This document shows, piece by piece, positions 7,763 to 13,636 of a stretch of DNA of 13,694 bases. The notes below the pieces were generated by a model. The model had not been told where the DNA came from, ran no database searches, and worked only from the letters and a program-made list of their open reading frames with translations. Location: positions 1 to 13,694 of the forward strand of contig CAZIGM010000043.1 of the NCBI GenBank assembly GCA_964538675.1. The letters run 5' to 3'. The stretch is from CAZIGM01 sp964538675 (GTDB lineage: Bacteria > Bacillota > Bacilli > Tepidibacillales > Tepidibacillaceae). A program made the translations under genes and the position numbers. The first letter of the stretch is position 1. Each line of letters starts with the position of its first letter.

Positions 7763-8008
7763 CAAAAAAATAAAACCACCCATCCCTAGCGTTTTGCTAG
7801 GGACGAGAGGTTGTTTTCCCGTGGTACCACCCTAATGGTATTCATATATAAAATACCACTCAAATCATTAACGCAGATTCACGTTAGAAAGTACTTGATT
7901 TCCCTTCTAATAGTTCAAAGACGAGTTCACAAGATATGAATATCGGTTCACACCAACCACCGACTCTCTACTAATTCATTAATGCTTGCTACTATTTCTT
8001 TTCATAAC
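7763..8008 (-). promoter_or_regulatory. T-box leader (tRNA-Leu sensing) of leuS
   Basis: This transcription attenuator senses uncharged tRNA-Leu. Read on the minus strand, it has stem I with the conserved GGTGTGAACCGATA region (around 7940-7955), a specifier CTC (Leu) at 7923-7925 in the context GTGAACTCGTC, a stem III-like hairpin TGGTATT/AATACCA (about 7837-7858), the T-box AGGGTGGTACCACGGG at 7818-7833, and a terminator TCCCTAGC-AAAAC-GCTAGGGA (7783-7803) followed by a U-rich tract. TAGGG of the T-box can pair with CCCTA of the terminator arm to form the antiterminator. TGGT in the T-box complements the ACCA end of tRNA-Leu with discriminator A. The specifier and downstream gene agree. Confidence 0.95.
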
Positions 8009-8030
8009 TTTAATTATAGAATTAATTATG

Positions 8031-8060
8031 ATTATATGCAAAAATGTTAAGCTGTGTCAA
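8031..8060 (-). promoter_or_regulatory. Sigma-A promoter of the leuS T-box transcript
   Basis: On the minus strand TTGACA (8055-8060) and TATAAT (8031-8036) are both perfect, with an 18-base spacer. Transcription would start near 8024, just before the T-box stem I, giving a leader of roughly 290 bases before the leuS ATG. Confidence 0.88.
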
Positions 8061-8108
8061 TAGAACCACTAAAATGATTTTTTTTTTGGAGATCTTAGAT
8101 CGTAATAT

Positions 8109-8255
8109 TTAAAAAAACCTATAATGTTCTTCTTTTGTTACATTATTATAAAATTGAATTGAATTGTCTCTTTCATAAGAAATTGTATTTACTTTATTTT
8201 CTTCATTAACGTAAAATATATTAGCCTAAAGAACTGTATCTTCACTTTTTGTCAA
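8109..8255 (-). pseudogene. Coding-like relic interrupted by TAG
   Basis: This lies in the leuS-arsR intergenic region and encodes no recognised product. On the minus strand a TTG at 8255, 5 bases after GGAAAGG (8261-8267), reads LTKSEDTVL, then TAG (8226-8228), then 38 open codons beginning ANIFYVNEENKVNTISYERD and ending HYRFF with TAA at 8109-8111. Codon choice is rich in GAA, AAT and ACA with mainly purine first bases, like real genes here and unlike the surrounding spacer. It may be the end of a lost small gene, where CAG became TAG. It could still be chance in 400 bases of spacer. The rest of 8061-8350 shows nothing else convincing. Confidence 0.35.
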
Positions 8256-8351
8256 CCCTACCTTTCCATATTACCTAGTATTTCTTAATAATGTTATTTT
8301 TGTGTATTCTTTTTATATTTTTAAATAACTTGTTCCAGTTCATACCCCTCA

Positions 8352-8380
8352 TTGACACCATTTTATATTACTTATATAAT
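8352..8380 (+). promoter_or_regulatory. Perfect-consensus promoter of the ars operon
   Basis: TTGACA (8352-8357), a 17-base spacer and TATAAT (8375-8380) match the sigma-A consensus at every position. The start of transcription, near 8387, falls in the inverted repeat at 8381-8396. A promoter this strong, needing repression to stay silent, fits an ArsR-controlled operon. Confidence 0.92.
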
Positions 8381-8396
8381 ATAGAAAATATTCTAT
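8381..8396. promoter_or_regulatory. Candidate ArsR operator 1
   Basis: The inverted repeat ATAGAA-AATA-TTCTAT directly follows the -10 box and covers the predicted transcription start. ArsR-type repressors bind such AT-rich dyads and release them on binding arsenite. The position is persuasive; the exact half-site for this repressor is not known. Confidence 0.55.
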
Positions 8397-8413
8397 GTTA
8401 TTTATTTTTATCT

Positions 8414-8430
8414 ATATGTTCAAAACATAT
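8414..8430. promoter_or_regulatory. Candidate ArsR operator 2
   Basis: ATATGTT-CAA-AACATAT is a perfect 7-bp inverted repeat inside the 5' leader, 24 bases before the arsR ATG. It may be a second ArsR site. As RNA it could also form a weak hairpin upstream of the ribosome binding site at 8439-8445. Confidence 0.45.
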
Positions 8431-8453
8431 CTATATAAAGAGGAGTATCTAGC

Positions 8454-8735
8454 ATGAGTTATTCTTACACTGACTACGTTCCAATTTTTAAAGCACTTGC
8501 AGATGAAACTAGATTAAAAATAATTGAAATGCTCTCCCGTAAGGAAATGTGCGCTTGCGAAATTCTAGAAGAGTTCGCCATTACACAACCTACTCTTTCC
8601 TATCATATGAAAATATTGACTGAAAGCGGACTGGTGACAGGGATTCGGAATGGAGCATGGATGTGGTATTCCTTGAATGAAAATAAAATGGAAGAATTGA
8701 AGTTATTCTTAACTGAACTTATGACAACCAAGTAA
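8454..8735 (+). CDS. arsR: ArsR-family arsenic-responsive repressor
   Basis: This winged-helix homodimer represses the ars operon until arsenite (or antimonite) binds its cysteines. In 93 residues it shows FKALADETRLKIIEML (about 12-27), the metal site EMCACEILEE with Cys33 and Cys35 at the start of the DNA-recognition helix region, and the recognition motif ITQPTLSYHMKIL (43-55). The wing contains RNGAWMWYSLN (65-75). Position of the Cys pair agrees with the E. coli ArsR type of site, though a third Cys (Cys37 there) is a Leu-Glu region here. The ATG at 8454 follows AGAGGAG at 8439-8445. It is first in the operon with two candidate operators in front. Confidence 0.93.
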   Translation: MSYSYTDYVPIFKALADETRLKIIEMLSRKEMCACEILEEFAITQPTLSYHMKILTESGLVTGIRNGAWMWYSLNENKMEELKLFLTELMTTK

Positions 8736-8761
8736 TCAAAATATATGAAAGGGGTATTTAC

Positions 8762-9289
8762 ATGGAAAAAATACAAAATGGATGTTGTTCCAGCGAAAAT
8801 AATTGTTGCTCTCCAAAACAAAAGCGAAAACAAATTGTTATCGATTTTTTATATCTGGATCTGAGTGTTTGTACACGTTGTCAAGGAACAGAAAGAATTC
8901 TGGAAGAGGCAATTAGTGATGTTTCTAAAGTCTTTGAAACTGCAGGATTCAATGTAATAATTAACAAAATTAATGTTACCTCAAAAGAACAAGCAATCCA
9001 ATATAAGTTTGTTAGTTCACCTACTATCAGAATAAATGGAAGAGATATTGATGTTAATCTTAAAGAATCCTTATGCGAATCTTGTGGAGACTTGTGTAAT
9101 GAAAATGTTGATTGTAGAGTATGGGTTTATGAAGGTGTAGAATACATAGAGCCGCCAAAGCCATTAATCGTAAATGCGTTACTGAAAGCGGTTTATGAAA
9201 ATAGACAAACAGTCGAAGAGAAAGAATATATTCTACCGCGAAATTTGGAAGTTTTTTTTGATGCACTTGAAAAAAATAAGAGGTGTTAA
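8762..9289 (+). CDS. Cys-rich thioredoxin-fold protein, DUF2703-like
   Basis: The function is not established; relatives sit in arsenic operons. The 175 residues begin with two vicinal Cys pairs (Cys8-9 and Cys15-16), a plausible As(III)-binding tail like that of ArsD-type proteins. The core begins IVIDFLYLDLSVCTRCQGTE with a CxxC pair (Cys37, Cys40), followed by a thioredoxin-like beta-alpha pattern and a probable cis-Pro turn in VSSPTIRINGRDID (84-97). A second Cys cluster (Cys105, 108, 112, 118) and a terminal Cys175 follow. This arrangement fits DUF2703 as I recall it. I infer a role as arsenic chaperone or redox partner. The ATG at 8762 has AAAGGGG at 8748-8754, and the gene follows arsR by 26 bases. 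Confidence 0.8.
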   Translation: MEKIQNGCCSSENNCCSPKQKRKQIVIDFLYLDLSVCTRCQGTERILEEAISDVSKVFETAGFNVIINKINVTSKEQAIQYKFVSSPTIRINGRDIDVNLKESLCESCGDLCNENVDCRVWVYEGVEYIEPPKPLIVNALLKAVYENRQTVEEKEYILPRNLEVFFDALEKNKRC

Positions 9290-9295
9290 TGCCTT

Positions 9296-9385
9296 ATGAC
9301 TGCTAAAACAAAACTATCAGGAATTAATTTTTTTGAAAAATTATATAAACAAATACTGTATAATAAAATGAGAAATTATTTCTAA
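9296..9385 (+). pseudogene. acr3: Remnant of an acr3 arsenite-exporter gene (N-terminal stub)
   Basis: Acr3 is the membrane pump that expels arsenite. Here only its start seems to be left. AAGAGGTG (9278-9285) and ATG 9296 open a frame reading MTAKTKLSGINFFEKL, which resembles the start of Acr3 proteins (a charged lead, then a GxxFFEKYLxxWV-type first helix). After residue 15 the similarity stops, the hydrophobic helix is absent, and the frame ends at TAA 9383-9385 after 29 codons (expected length is about 350). arsC begins 28 bases later. The slot between the DUF2703-like gene and arsC is where Acr3 commonly lies. A large internal deletion is the simplest explanation. A real 29-residue peptide cannot be excluded. 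Confidence 0.65.
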
Positions 9386-9413
9386 TAAAAATCGAGCAAA
9401 GGAAAAATAACAA

Positions 9414-9848
9414 ATGAATGGATTAAAACCTAAGGTTGCCTTTGTATGTGTTCACAACTCCTGCCGTTCACAAATGGCAGAAGCAATCTCTAAAAAAATT
9501 GCATCAGATGAGTATGATGCATTTTCGGCAGGTACGGAAATTAAATCGCATATAGACGAAAATGTGGTTGCAGTGATAAAAGAGTTTTATGATGTAGATA
9601 TGACAAAAACACAGTATCCTAAGCTATTATCAAATATTCCACCAATTGATGTGCTAATAACAATGGGTTGTAATGTAAACTGTCCATCTCTACCATGTAC
9701 TCACCGCGAAGATTGGGGACTTGAAGACCCTTCTGGTAAAGGTAAAAGTGAATATATTAAACTTGCAAAAATTATTGAACAAAAAGTTCTAGAATTAAAA
9801 TCTAATATTAATACTTTATCCAGATATGATAAGACCCCCTCTTCTTAA
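9414..9848 (+). CDS. arsC: Arsenate reductase, low-molecular-weight phosphatase type
   Basis: It reduces As(V) to As(III) in the cytoplasm by a three-cysteine relay, usually recharged by thioredoxin. The P-loop CVHNSCRS (Cys12 to Ser19; Cys12 nucleophile, Arg18) opens the protein. The relay cysteines are Cys86 and Cys90 in MGCNVNCPSLPC, corresponding to Cys82 and Cys89 of S. aureus ArsC. WGLEDPSGK (101-109) carries the general acid Asp105. The catalytic part is complete. The ATG at 9414 follows AAAGGA. The C-terminus is odd: after Leu135, codons 136-144 and the TAA lie inside repeat copy 2, so the original 3' end has been replaced. With acr3 gone, the arsenite produced has no exporter in this operon. 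Confidence 0.93.
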   Translation: MNGLKPKVAFVCVHNSCRSQMAEAISKKIASDEYDAFSAGTEIKSHIDENVVAVIKEFYDVDMTKTQYPKLLSNIPPIDVLITMGCNVNCPSLPCTHREDWGLEDPSGKGKSEYIKLAKIIEQKVLELKSNINTLSRYDKTPSS

Positions 9849-10034
9849 GTGGGGAAAAATGAATTTAGGATAAGTCTCACATAGGATGACTTGGCACTTT
9901 AGTGTCTTAGCGTCACTTGCATAGCATGACTAAGTGCTTTAGCACATTAGCATGACTTGTGCTCTCGAGTGTACTCTTGAGTGCTAGAATTCAGGTGGAG
10001 ATTAAACTCCACCTGAATAAAGTTCGGCTTTATT
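9817..10034 (-). repeat. Modular hairpin repeat, copy 2 (two B units)
   Basis: The order below follows the minus strand. A first hairpin AATAAAG-CCGAA-CTTTATT (10016-10034) overlaps a 12-bp perfect hairpin (arms 10007-10018 and 9989-10000, ATTCAGGTGGAG). A linker follows with a near-duplicate (ACTCAAGAG, ACTCGAGAG). Next are unit a (9920-9964), identical to unit a of copy 1, and unit b (9880-9919), one base different from copy 1. The identical 22-base linker (9858-9879), a C/G-rich imperfect hairpin (about 9835-9855) and the 3' end complete it. That 3' end overlaps arsC from 9817 to 9848. On the other side it abuts the terminator at 10037. It probably took over the arsC 3' end by insertion. 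Confidence 0.87.
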
Positions 10035-10036
10035 AG

Positions 10037-10070
10037 AAAAATAGGGATAAACTTAATTATCCCTATTTTT
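10037..10070. terminator. Bidirectional terminator between arsC and the minus-strand gene
   Basis: AAAAATAGGGATAA (10037-10050) and TTATCCCTATTTTT (10057-10070) form a perfect 14-bp stem with loop ACTTAA. Both strands end in T5. It lies 5 bases beyond the stop of the gene at 10075 and serves arsC readthrough on the plus strand. Confidence 0.9.
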
Positions 10071-10074
10071 AAAA

Positions 10075-11925
10075 TTATCTATCAGGCGTCCAAATGGCAT
10101 CGTAGTCTACTAAATCAATATATAACCAAGCTGCATCTGCAACTGAGGGCCATATATGAAACTCTCCTTCATTGTGATTACTTGAAACCAAACCACCTCT
10201 TGAATCAGCGTCCTGCATTGCAAACATCGACTTCAAGTATATATTTATATCTTCTCCTCTTCGAAGCATTTCATTAATTACACCTAGTGTTCCTTCCGCC
10301 CATACCTCATCTATCGTATTAGAATAATTACCACCTTCCAGATATGGTTTGAAGCCTGTTAATTGAACATCCGTCTGATAAGTCATGTTATAATAATTCG
10401 TGTCAGAATTAAGCTTCATGGTTTGGTTAGTTACCTCAAATTCTTTGACGAAAGTTGCAGCACCCTCTACCATATCCTCTCTACCAATTGCTTGAGCAAA
10501 TATTCCTCCCCAAGAATTAGAATCTAACGTTCTATCATCTGAATCAATTCTCTGAAAATGGTTTTCACTAGTGTTCCAATGATATGTAACAAGAGAGTTT
10601 TTGACCAATTCAGCTGCATCAGTATATTTTTGAATACCAGTTAAATACCCTAAATCCCTTAGAAAAAAATAACTATCAATATTATGTTCAGTAGATACCC
10701 AAGTCTTCGGAGTTCCATCACTATTGAAACCTCCTTTAATACTTCCATATCTTAAATCTGATTGATCAGTTACTTGTAAAGTTAATAAATAATCTGCTAT
10801 TCTCTTGGCAAATTCAATATAAATTCCTTCTTTATATTTCTCTTCATAAAATACAACTGAATAGCCAACCCAAGCAAGAGAGCCACTATATATTTCTTCA
10901 TAATCTTTTAATTTTCCAGTATTTATATCATAGGAAAAATATAAAGACCCGTCTTGATTTTGTAATAATTGTAAAGATTTTATAATATTATTAGCACGAT
11001 CGTGCTCATCCGCTATGGAAAAAGCGATGATTGCCACTGCATCACTGTATATCCAGCTACGCTCATCTAACCCATACATACCAGATAACGGATCATCTTC
11101 AGGAATATACTTAGATCTAATTAAGTTATATTCAGGAGCTTCTGTTGAATCAATTATCGATTGCTCTTTTACATTAACCAATTTTGCTACCTTATCCCCA
11201 CTTTTTGCTGTTGAAACAAATCTTCTTATATCTCCATCATCATTATATCTTGGTTGAGGATATGATATAAATGAACCATCAGAATACAAAGGTAATTTTT
11301 CTAATAATGATAATTTGTCTGTTTTTCTATATAACCATACTTGATAATTATCACTTGATATAGTTTGTTGTTCATTTGGATAGGCCACAATATTATCCTC
11401 TTGATCAAATAAATATGCCTTTAATTCTCCTTGAAAGTTTAGTACATCTGTACCCCATGAACCATTAGGGTTTAGTTCTACAATAGCTTGCAAAGTCTCA
11501 CTATCTGTCTTTGCAAAGACCTTTATTACATAGTCTTCAGGATATTCAGTACCACCCCATGTTCCACTAATTTTGCCAGAGAAACTTTTACTAGTATCTA
11601 TCACTCCATCAATAGTAAAATACGGGTCTTGTTGCCACTCAAAATCTATATCCTGCCACTTCGTAATATCTACTTTACCACTCACTTCTCCAGTATAGTC
11701 ATAATCGTAGTCTATAGAGAAGGTAATAGAATTTTTGTAGCTAGAATCTTGTTGTAACTTCAACCAATTCAAAGCATCCTCAGCATGTTTCAATTGCTCA
11801 GATGATGTTATAACAACTTCTTCACCAGTGTTTTCGTCATAATCATTAGAGAAGAAAAATACAACTACAAATAACATTGATAATATTAATAAAATAATTA
11901 CAAGAATTATATATAATCCTTTCAT
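10075..11925 (-). CDS. Membrane-anchored protein with predicted six-hairpin glycosidase-like domain
   Basis: I do not recognise a named family. The 616 residues start with one transmembrane anchor (about 4-25) and then an acidic extracellular region. Residues about 65-180 alternate short hydrophobic and polar stretches (GKVDITKW, SGKISGTWGG) and look like a beta-sandwich. Residues about 285-605 look like an alpha/alpha toroid: ERSWIYSDAVAIIAFS, LQNQDGSLYFSYD, WVSTEHNIDSYFFLRDLG, DSNSWGGIFAQAIG, DEVWAEGTLGVINEML and SVADAAWLYIDL are aromatic-rich helices with Asp/Glu in pockets, as in six-hairpin glycosidases. I infer cell-surface carbohydrate binding or cleavage. The ATG at 11925 has GGAG at 11937-11940. 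It is alone on its transcript. Confidence 0.72.
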   Translation of the reverse strand: MKGLYIILVIILLILSMLFVVVFFFSNDYDENTGEEVVITSSEQLKHAEDALNWLKLQQDSSYKNSITFSIDYDYDYTGEVSGKVDITKWQDIDFEWQQDPYFTIDGVIDTSKSFSGKISGTWGGTEYPEDYVIKVFAKTDSETLQAIVELNPNGSWGTDVLNFQGELKAYLFDQEDNIVAYPNEQQTISSDNYQVWLYRKTDKLSLLEKLPLYSDGSFISYPQPRYNDDGDIRRFVSTAKSGDKVAKLVNVKEQSIIDSTEAPEYNLIRSKYIPEDDPLSGMYGLDERSWIYSDAVAIIAFSIADEHDRANNIIKSLQLLQNQDGSLYFSYDINTGKLKDYEEIYSGSLAWVGYSVVFYEEKYKEGIYIEFAKRIADYLLTLQVTDQSDLRYGSIKGGFNSDGTPKTWVSTEHNIDSYFFLRDLGYLTGIQKYTDAAELVKNSLVTYHWNTSENHFQRIDSDDRTLDSNSWGGIFAQAIGREDMVEGAATFVKEFEVTNQTMKLNSDTNYYNMTYQTDVQLTGFKPYLEGGNYSNTIDEVWAEGTLGVINEMLRRGEDINIYLKSMFAMQDADSRGGLVSSNHNEGEFHIWPSVADAAWLYIDLVDYDAIWTPDR

Positions 11926-12080
11926 ATTTAGGTTTTCTCCTTTTTAATAATAATGTTAATGTTTAACTTCTACTAATTTCTCTTTAATCCTTTGATAACA
12001 TTATTTTATATACACTTTTAATATTTTTTTAGTAAATTAATATTTCTTTTTGAAACATTTTTAAAATAACTTTCGTCAAT

Positions 12081-12241
12081 TATAAAGCAGAACTTTATTT
12101 AGATGGAGTTTTAATTCCATCTGAATTTAGTACTCAAGAGCACAAGTCACGCTATAATGCTAAAGCATTTAGTCGTGCTATGTGAGACTTATCCTAAATT
12201 CATTCACTCCCACAGAGTGGGGGTCTTATCATTTCTGGATA
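12081..12241 (+). repeat. Modular hairpin repeat, copy 3 (one B unit)
   Basis: This is the shortest and most regular copy. ATAAAG-CAGAA-CTTTAT (12082-12098) is followed by an 11-bp hairpin with arms ATTTAGATGGA and TCCATCTGAAT (12097-12126). Then come the linker TAGTACTCAAGAG, one unit (12138-12182) with ATGCT-AA-AGCAT inside CACG/CGTG, the identical 22-base linker (12183-12204), the hairpin ACTCCCAC-AGA-GTGGGGGT and the 3' end TCTTATCATTTCTGGATA. It lies between the divergent genes at 11925 and 12287, 45 bases before the latter, so it would be in the leader of one or both. The rest of this spacer (11941-12080) is AT-rich with nothing I can support. Confidence 0.87.
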
Positions 12242-12286
12242 AAAATAGAGAGAATCTAATTAAAAAACCAAAGGGAGGTAATCATT

Positions 12287-12691
12287 ATTAAAACTAAAAA
12301 ATTCAGCATTATTATTTTACTTTTTTCACTTATATTGATTGTTATATCAGGATGTTCAACAAACCCTCAAGTACCTGCAGATAATGTTAATAATGAATTT
12401 GTGAGTGGAGTTAATGGTACTATAACTACTGTTTCTTATGATGATAATAACAATGTAATATCTATTCTAGTTGAAGGTGAACAAGAGGTGACTGATGAAG
12501 GTCATTTCTATGATAAAGCTCATGTTTCAATAACTGATATAACTAAAATTTATATGGGAGAGAATGACGAGGAAATCACAGCAAATGAACTGAAAGAAGG
12601 AATGAATGTAAAGGTGATCTTCTATGGTCCAGTAGCAGAAAGTTACCCAGTCCAAGCAAAAGCAGAAACAATTAAAACAACAGGAAGTTAG
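12287..12691 (+). CDS. DUF3221-like lipoprotein with apparent ATT start
   Basis: This small surface lipoprotein of 134 residues has no known function. The signal peptide KTKKFSIIILLFSLILIVIS ends at lipobox ISGC (Cys23). The mature part has a GVNGTITTVSYDDNNNVISI beta pattern and closes with LKEGMNVKVIFYGPVAESYP and AKAETIK, which recalls the OB-like DUF3221 proteins (YobA type). A strong ribosome binding site AAAGGGAGG (12270-12278) leads to ATT at 12287 with 8-base spacing. No ATG, GTG or TTG occurs there, and the first ordinary start (TTG 12335) would delete most of the signal peptide. Either ATT initiates, or an ATG has mutated, or the base call is wrong. A terminator follows. Confidence 0.75.
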   Translation: MKTKKFSIIILLFSLILIVISGCSTNPQVPADNVNNEFVSGVNGTITTVSYDDNNNVISILVEGEQEVTDEGHFYDKAHVSITDITKIYMGENDEEITANELKEGMNVKVIFYGPVAESYPVQAKAETIKTTGS

Positions 12692-12710
12692 TAGATAAAA
12701 AAATATTTTT

Positions 12711-12755
12711 TAAAAAAAGATAGTTCATAATAGTATGAGCTATCCTTTCTTTTTA
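12711..12755. terminator. Bidirectional terminator
   Basis: GATAGTTCATA (12719-12729) pairs with TATGAGCTATC (12734-12744) around ATAG with one G-T pair. On the plus strand CTTTCTTTTT follows; on the minus strand the seven A at 12712-12718 give T7. It serves the lipoprotein gene and the converging gene remnant at 12774. Confidence 0.82.
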
Positions 12756-12773
12756 TGTCCTATTACAATTTGT

Positions 12774-13357
12774 TTAAATCGATATATTACATACTTTATT
12801 AATAAAAACATCAACTATTATTGGATCAAACTGAGTACCTGCATTCTTCTTCAATTCTTCTACAGCAACATCTTTATTTAAGGCTTTCCTATAAGGTCTA
12901 TCATTAGTCATTGCATCATATGTATCTGCAACCGCTATAATTCTCGATATTAACGGAATCTCTTCGCCAAATAATCCTTTGGGATACCCATTGCCATCCC
13001 ATCTTTCATGATGATAAAGGACGTATTCTGCTAAATCAATCAAATGTTTGTTTTGTTTTAATATTTCATATCCCCATTTAGAATGAGTTTTAATTATTTC
13101 GATCAAGAATAAGATTGGATAGTTCTTTTAAAATATAATCTCCTTTTTTATGTCCATAAACATCATTAATCTTTTTAAAAAAATCTATATCCAACATACA
13201 TATACTTACAGTAGTATTTATACCCCCATAAATTACAGGTACAAAAAATCCTTTTAAATCAAAAATGTTTGCTCCAATCAACATTTTTTGAAAAGTTGAG
13301 CAAACAATAAGAATAAAAGCGATATTCATTAATAAATATACAAATTAATATCTCCAT
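12774..13357 (-). pseudogene. Broken membrane GGDEF/HD-GYP cyclic-di-GMP gene
   Basis: Such proteins make or degrade cyclic di-GMP. Three pieces lie in order on the minus strand. The 5' piece starts at ATG 13357 after AAAGGAGGT (13368-13376) and reads MEILICIFIN. The frame then shifts, and NIAFILIVCSTFQKMLIGAN continues in the next frame; removing four bases (GAAT) would join them. The second piece reaches CMLDIDFFKKINDVYGHKKGD, the start of a GGDEF domain, and stops at TAA after LILDRNN, before the GGDEF motif. In the third frame EIIKTHSKWGYEILK begins the second half of an HD-GYP domain, with HHERWDGNGYP and VADTYDAMTNDRPYR. The GGDEF motif and the HD residues are both missing, so neither activity can remain. 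Confidence 0.85.
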
Positions 13358-13364
13358 AAAATCT

Positions 13365-13390
13365 AAAACCTCCTTTGCTAAGGAGGTTTT
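13365..13390 (-). promoter_or_regulatory. Hairpin that can hide the ribosome binding site of the GGDEF/HD-GYP remnant
   Basis: AAAACCTCCTT and AAGGAGGTTTT form an 11-bp perfect stem with a 4-base loop. On the minus strand the 3' arm is the AAAGGAGGT ribosome binding site of the gene at 13357, so the stem would block translation; TTTTAGATTTT after it could also end transcription. On the plus strand it is followed by TTTTT and could act as a terminator. Confidence 0.55.
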
Positions 13391-13402
13391 TCACATTCTT
13401 TT

Positions 13403-13520
13403 TAATTCTCTAATAATCTTATATTTATTTCCAATAAAATAATTTTTAGAGTATTGAATTTGTTTTTCTAACCAGCTGCATAGGTAAGTTATATGGTATT
13501 TCAAGAAGTCTAGAGAATTA
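13403..13520. other. Long-range 10-bp inverted repeat in the leader of the GGDEF/HD-GYP remnant
   Basis: TAATTCTCTA (13403-13412) and TAGAGAATTA (13511-13520) are exact reverse complements enclosing 98 bases, like the closing stem of a structured leader. Inside, ACCA (13481-13484) and TGGT (13494-13497) can also pair. I could not match it to a known riboswitch. The rest of 13358-13636 is AT-rich with no gene. Confidence 0.3.
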
Positions 13521-13636
13521 TTTTTATTTTATATAAAAGTCGATGTTCTTTTTTATTGCTAAAAATTATTTATTGCTAATATAAAAATATTATGTTAGAA
13601 TTTATAACATTAAATTGTTAGAAAAGGTGACACAAA

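Noticed and set aside
8276..8343. Small minus-strand frame MNWNKLFKNIKRIHKNNIIKKY
   Set aside because: GAGGGG is only about 2 bases from the ATG, the product is low-complexity Lys/Asn/Ile as expected from AT-rich spacer, and it is not in frame with the relic at 8109-8255.
9333..9364. Internal promoter for arsC (TTGAAA, TATAAT)
   Set aside because: The -10 is perfect but the spacer is 20 bases, and arsC can be read from the strong upstream promoter.
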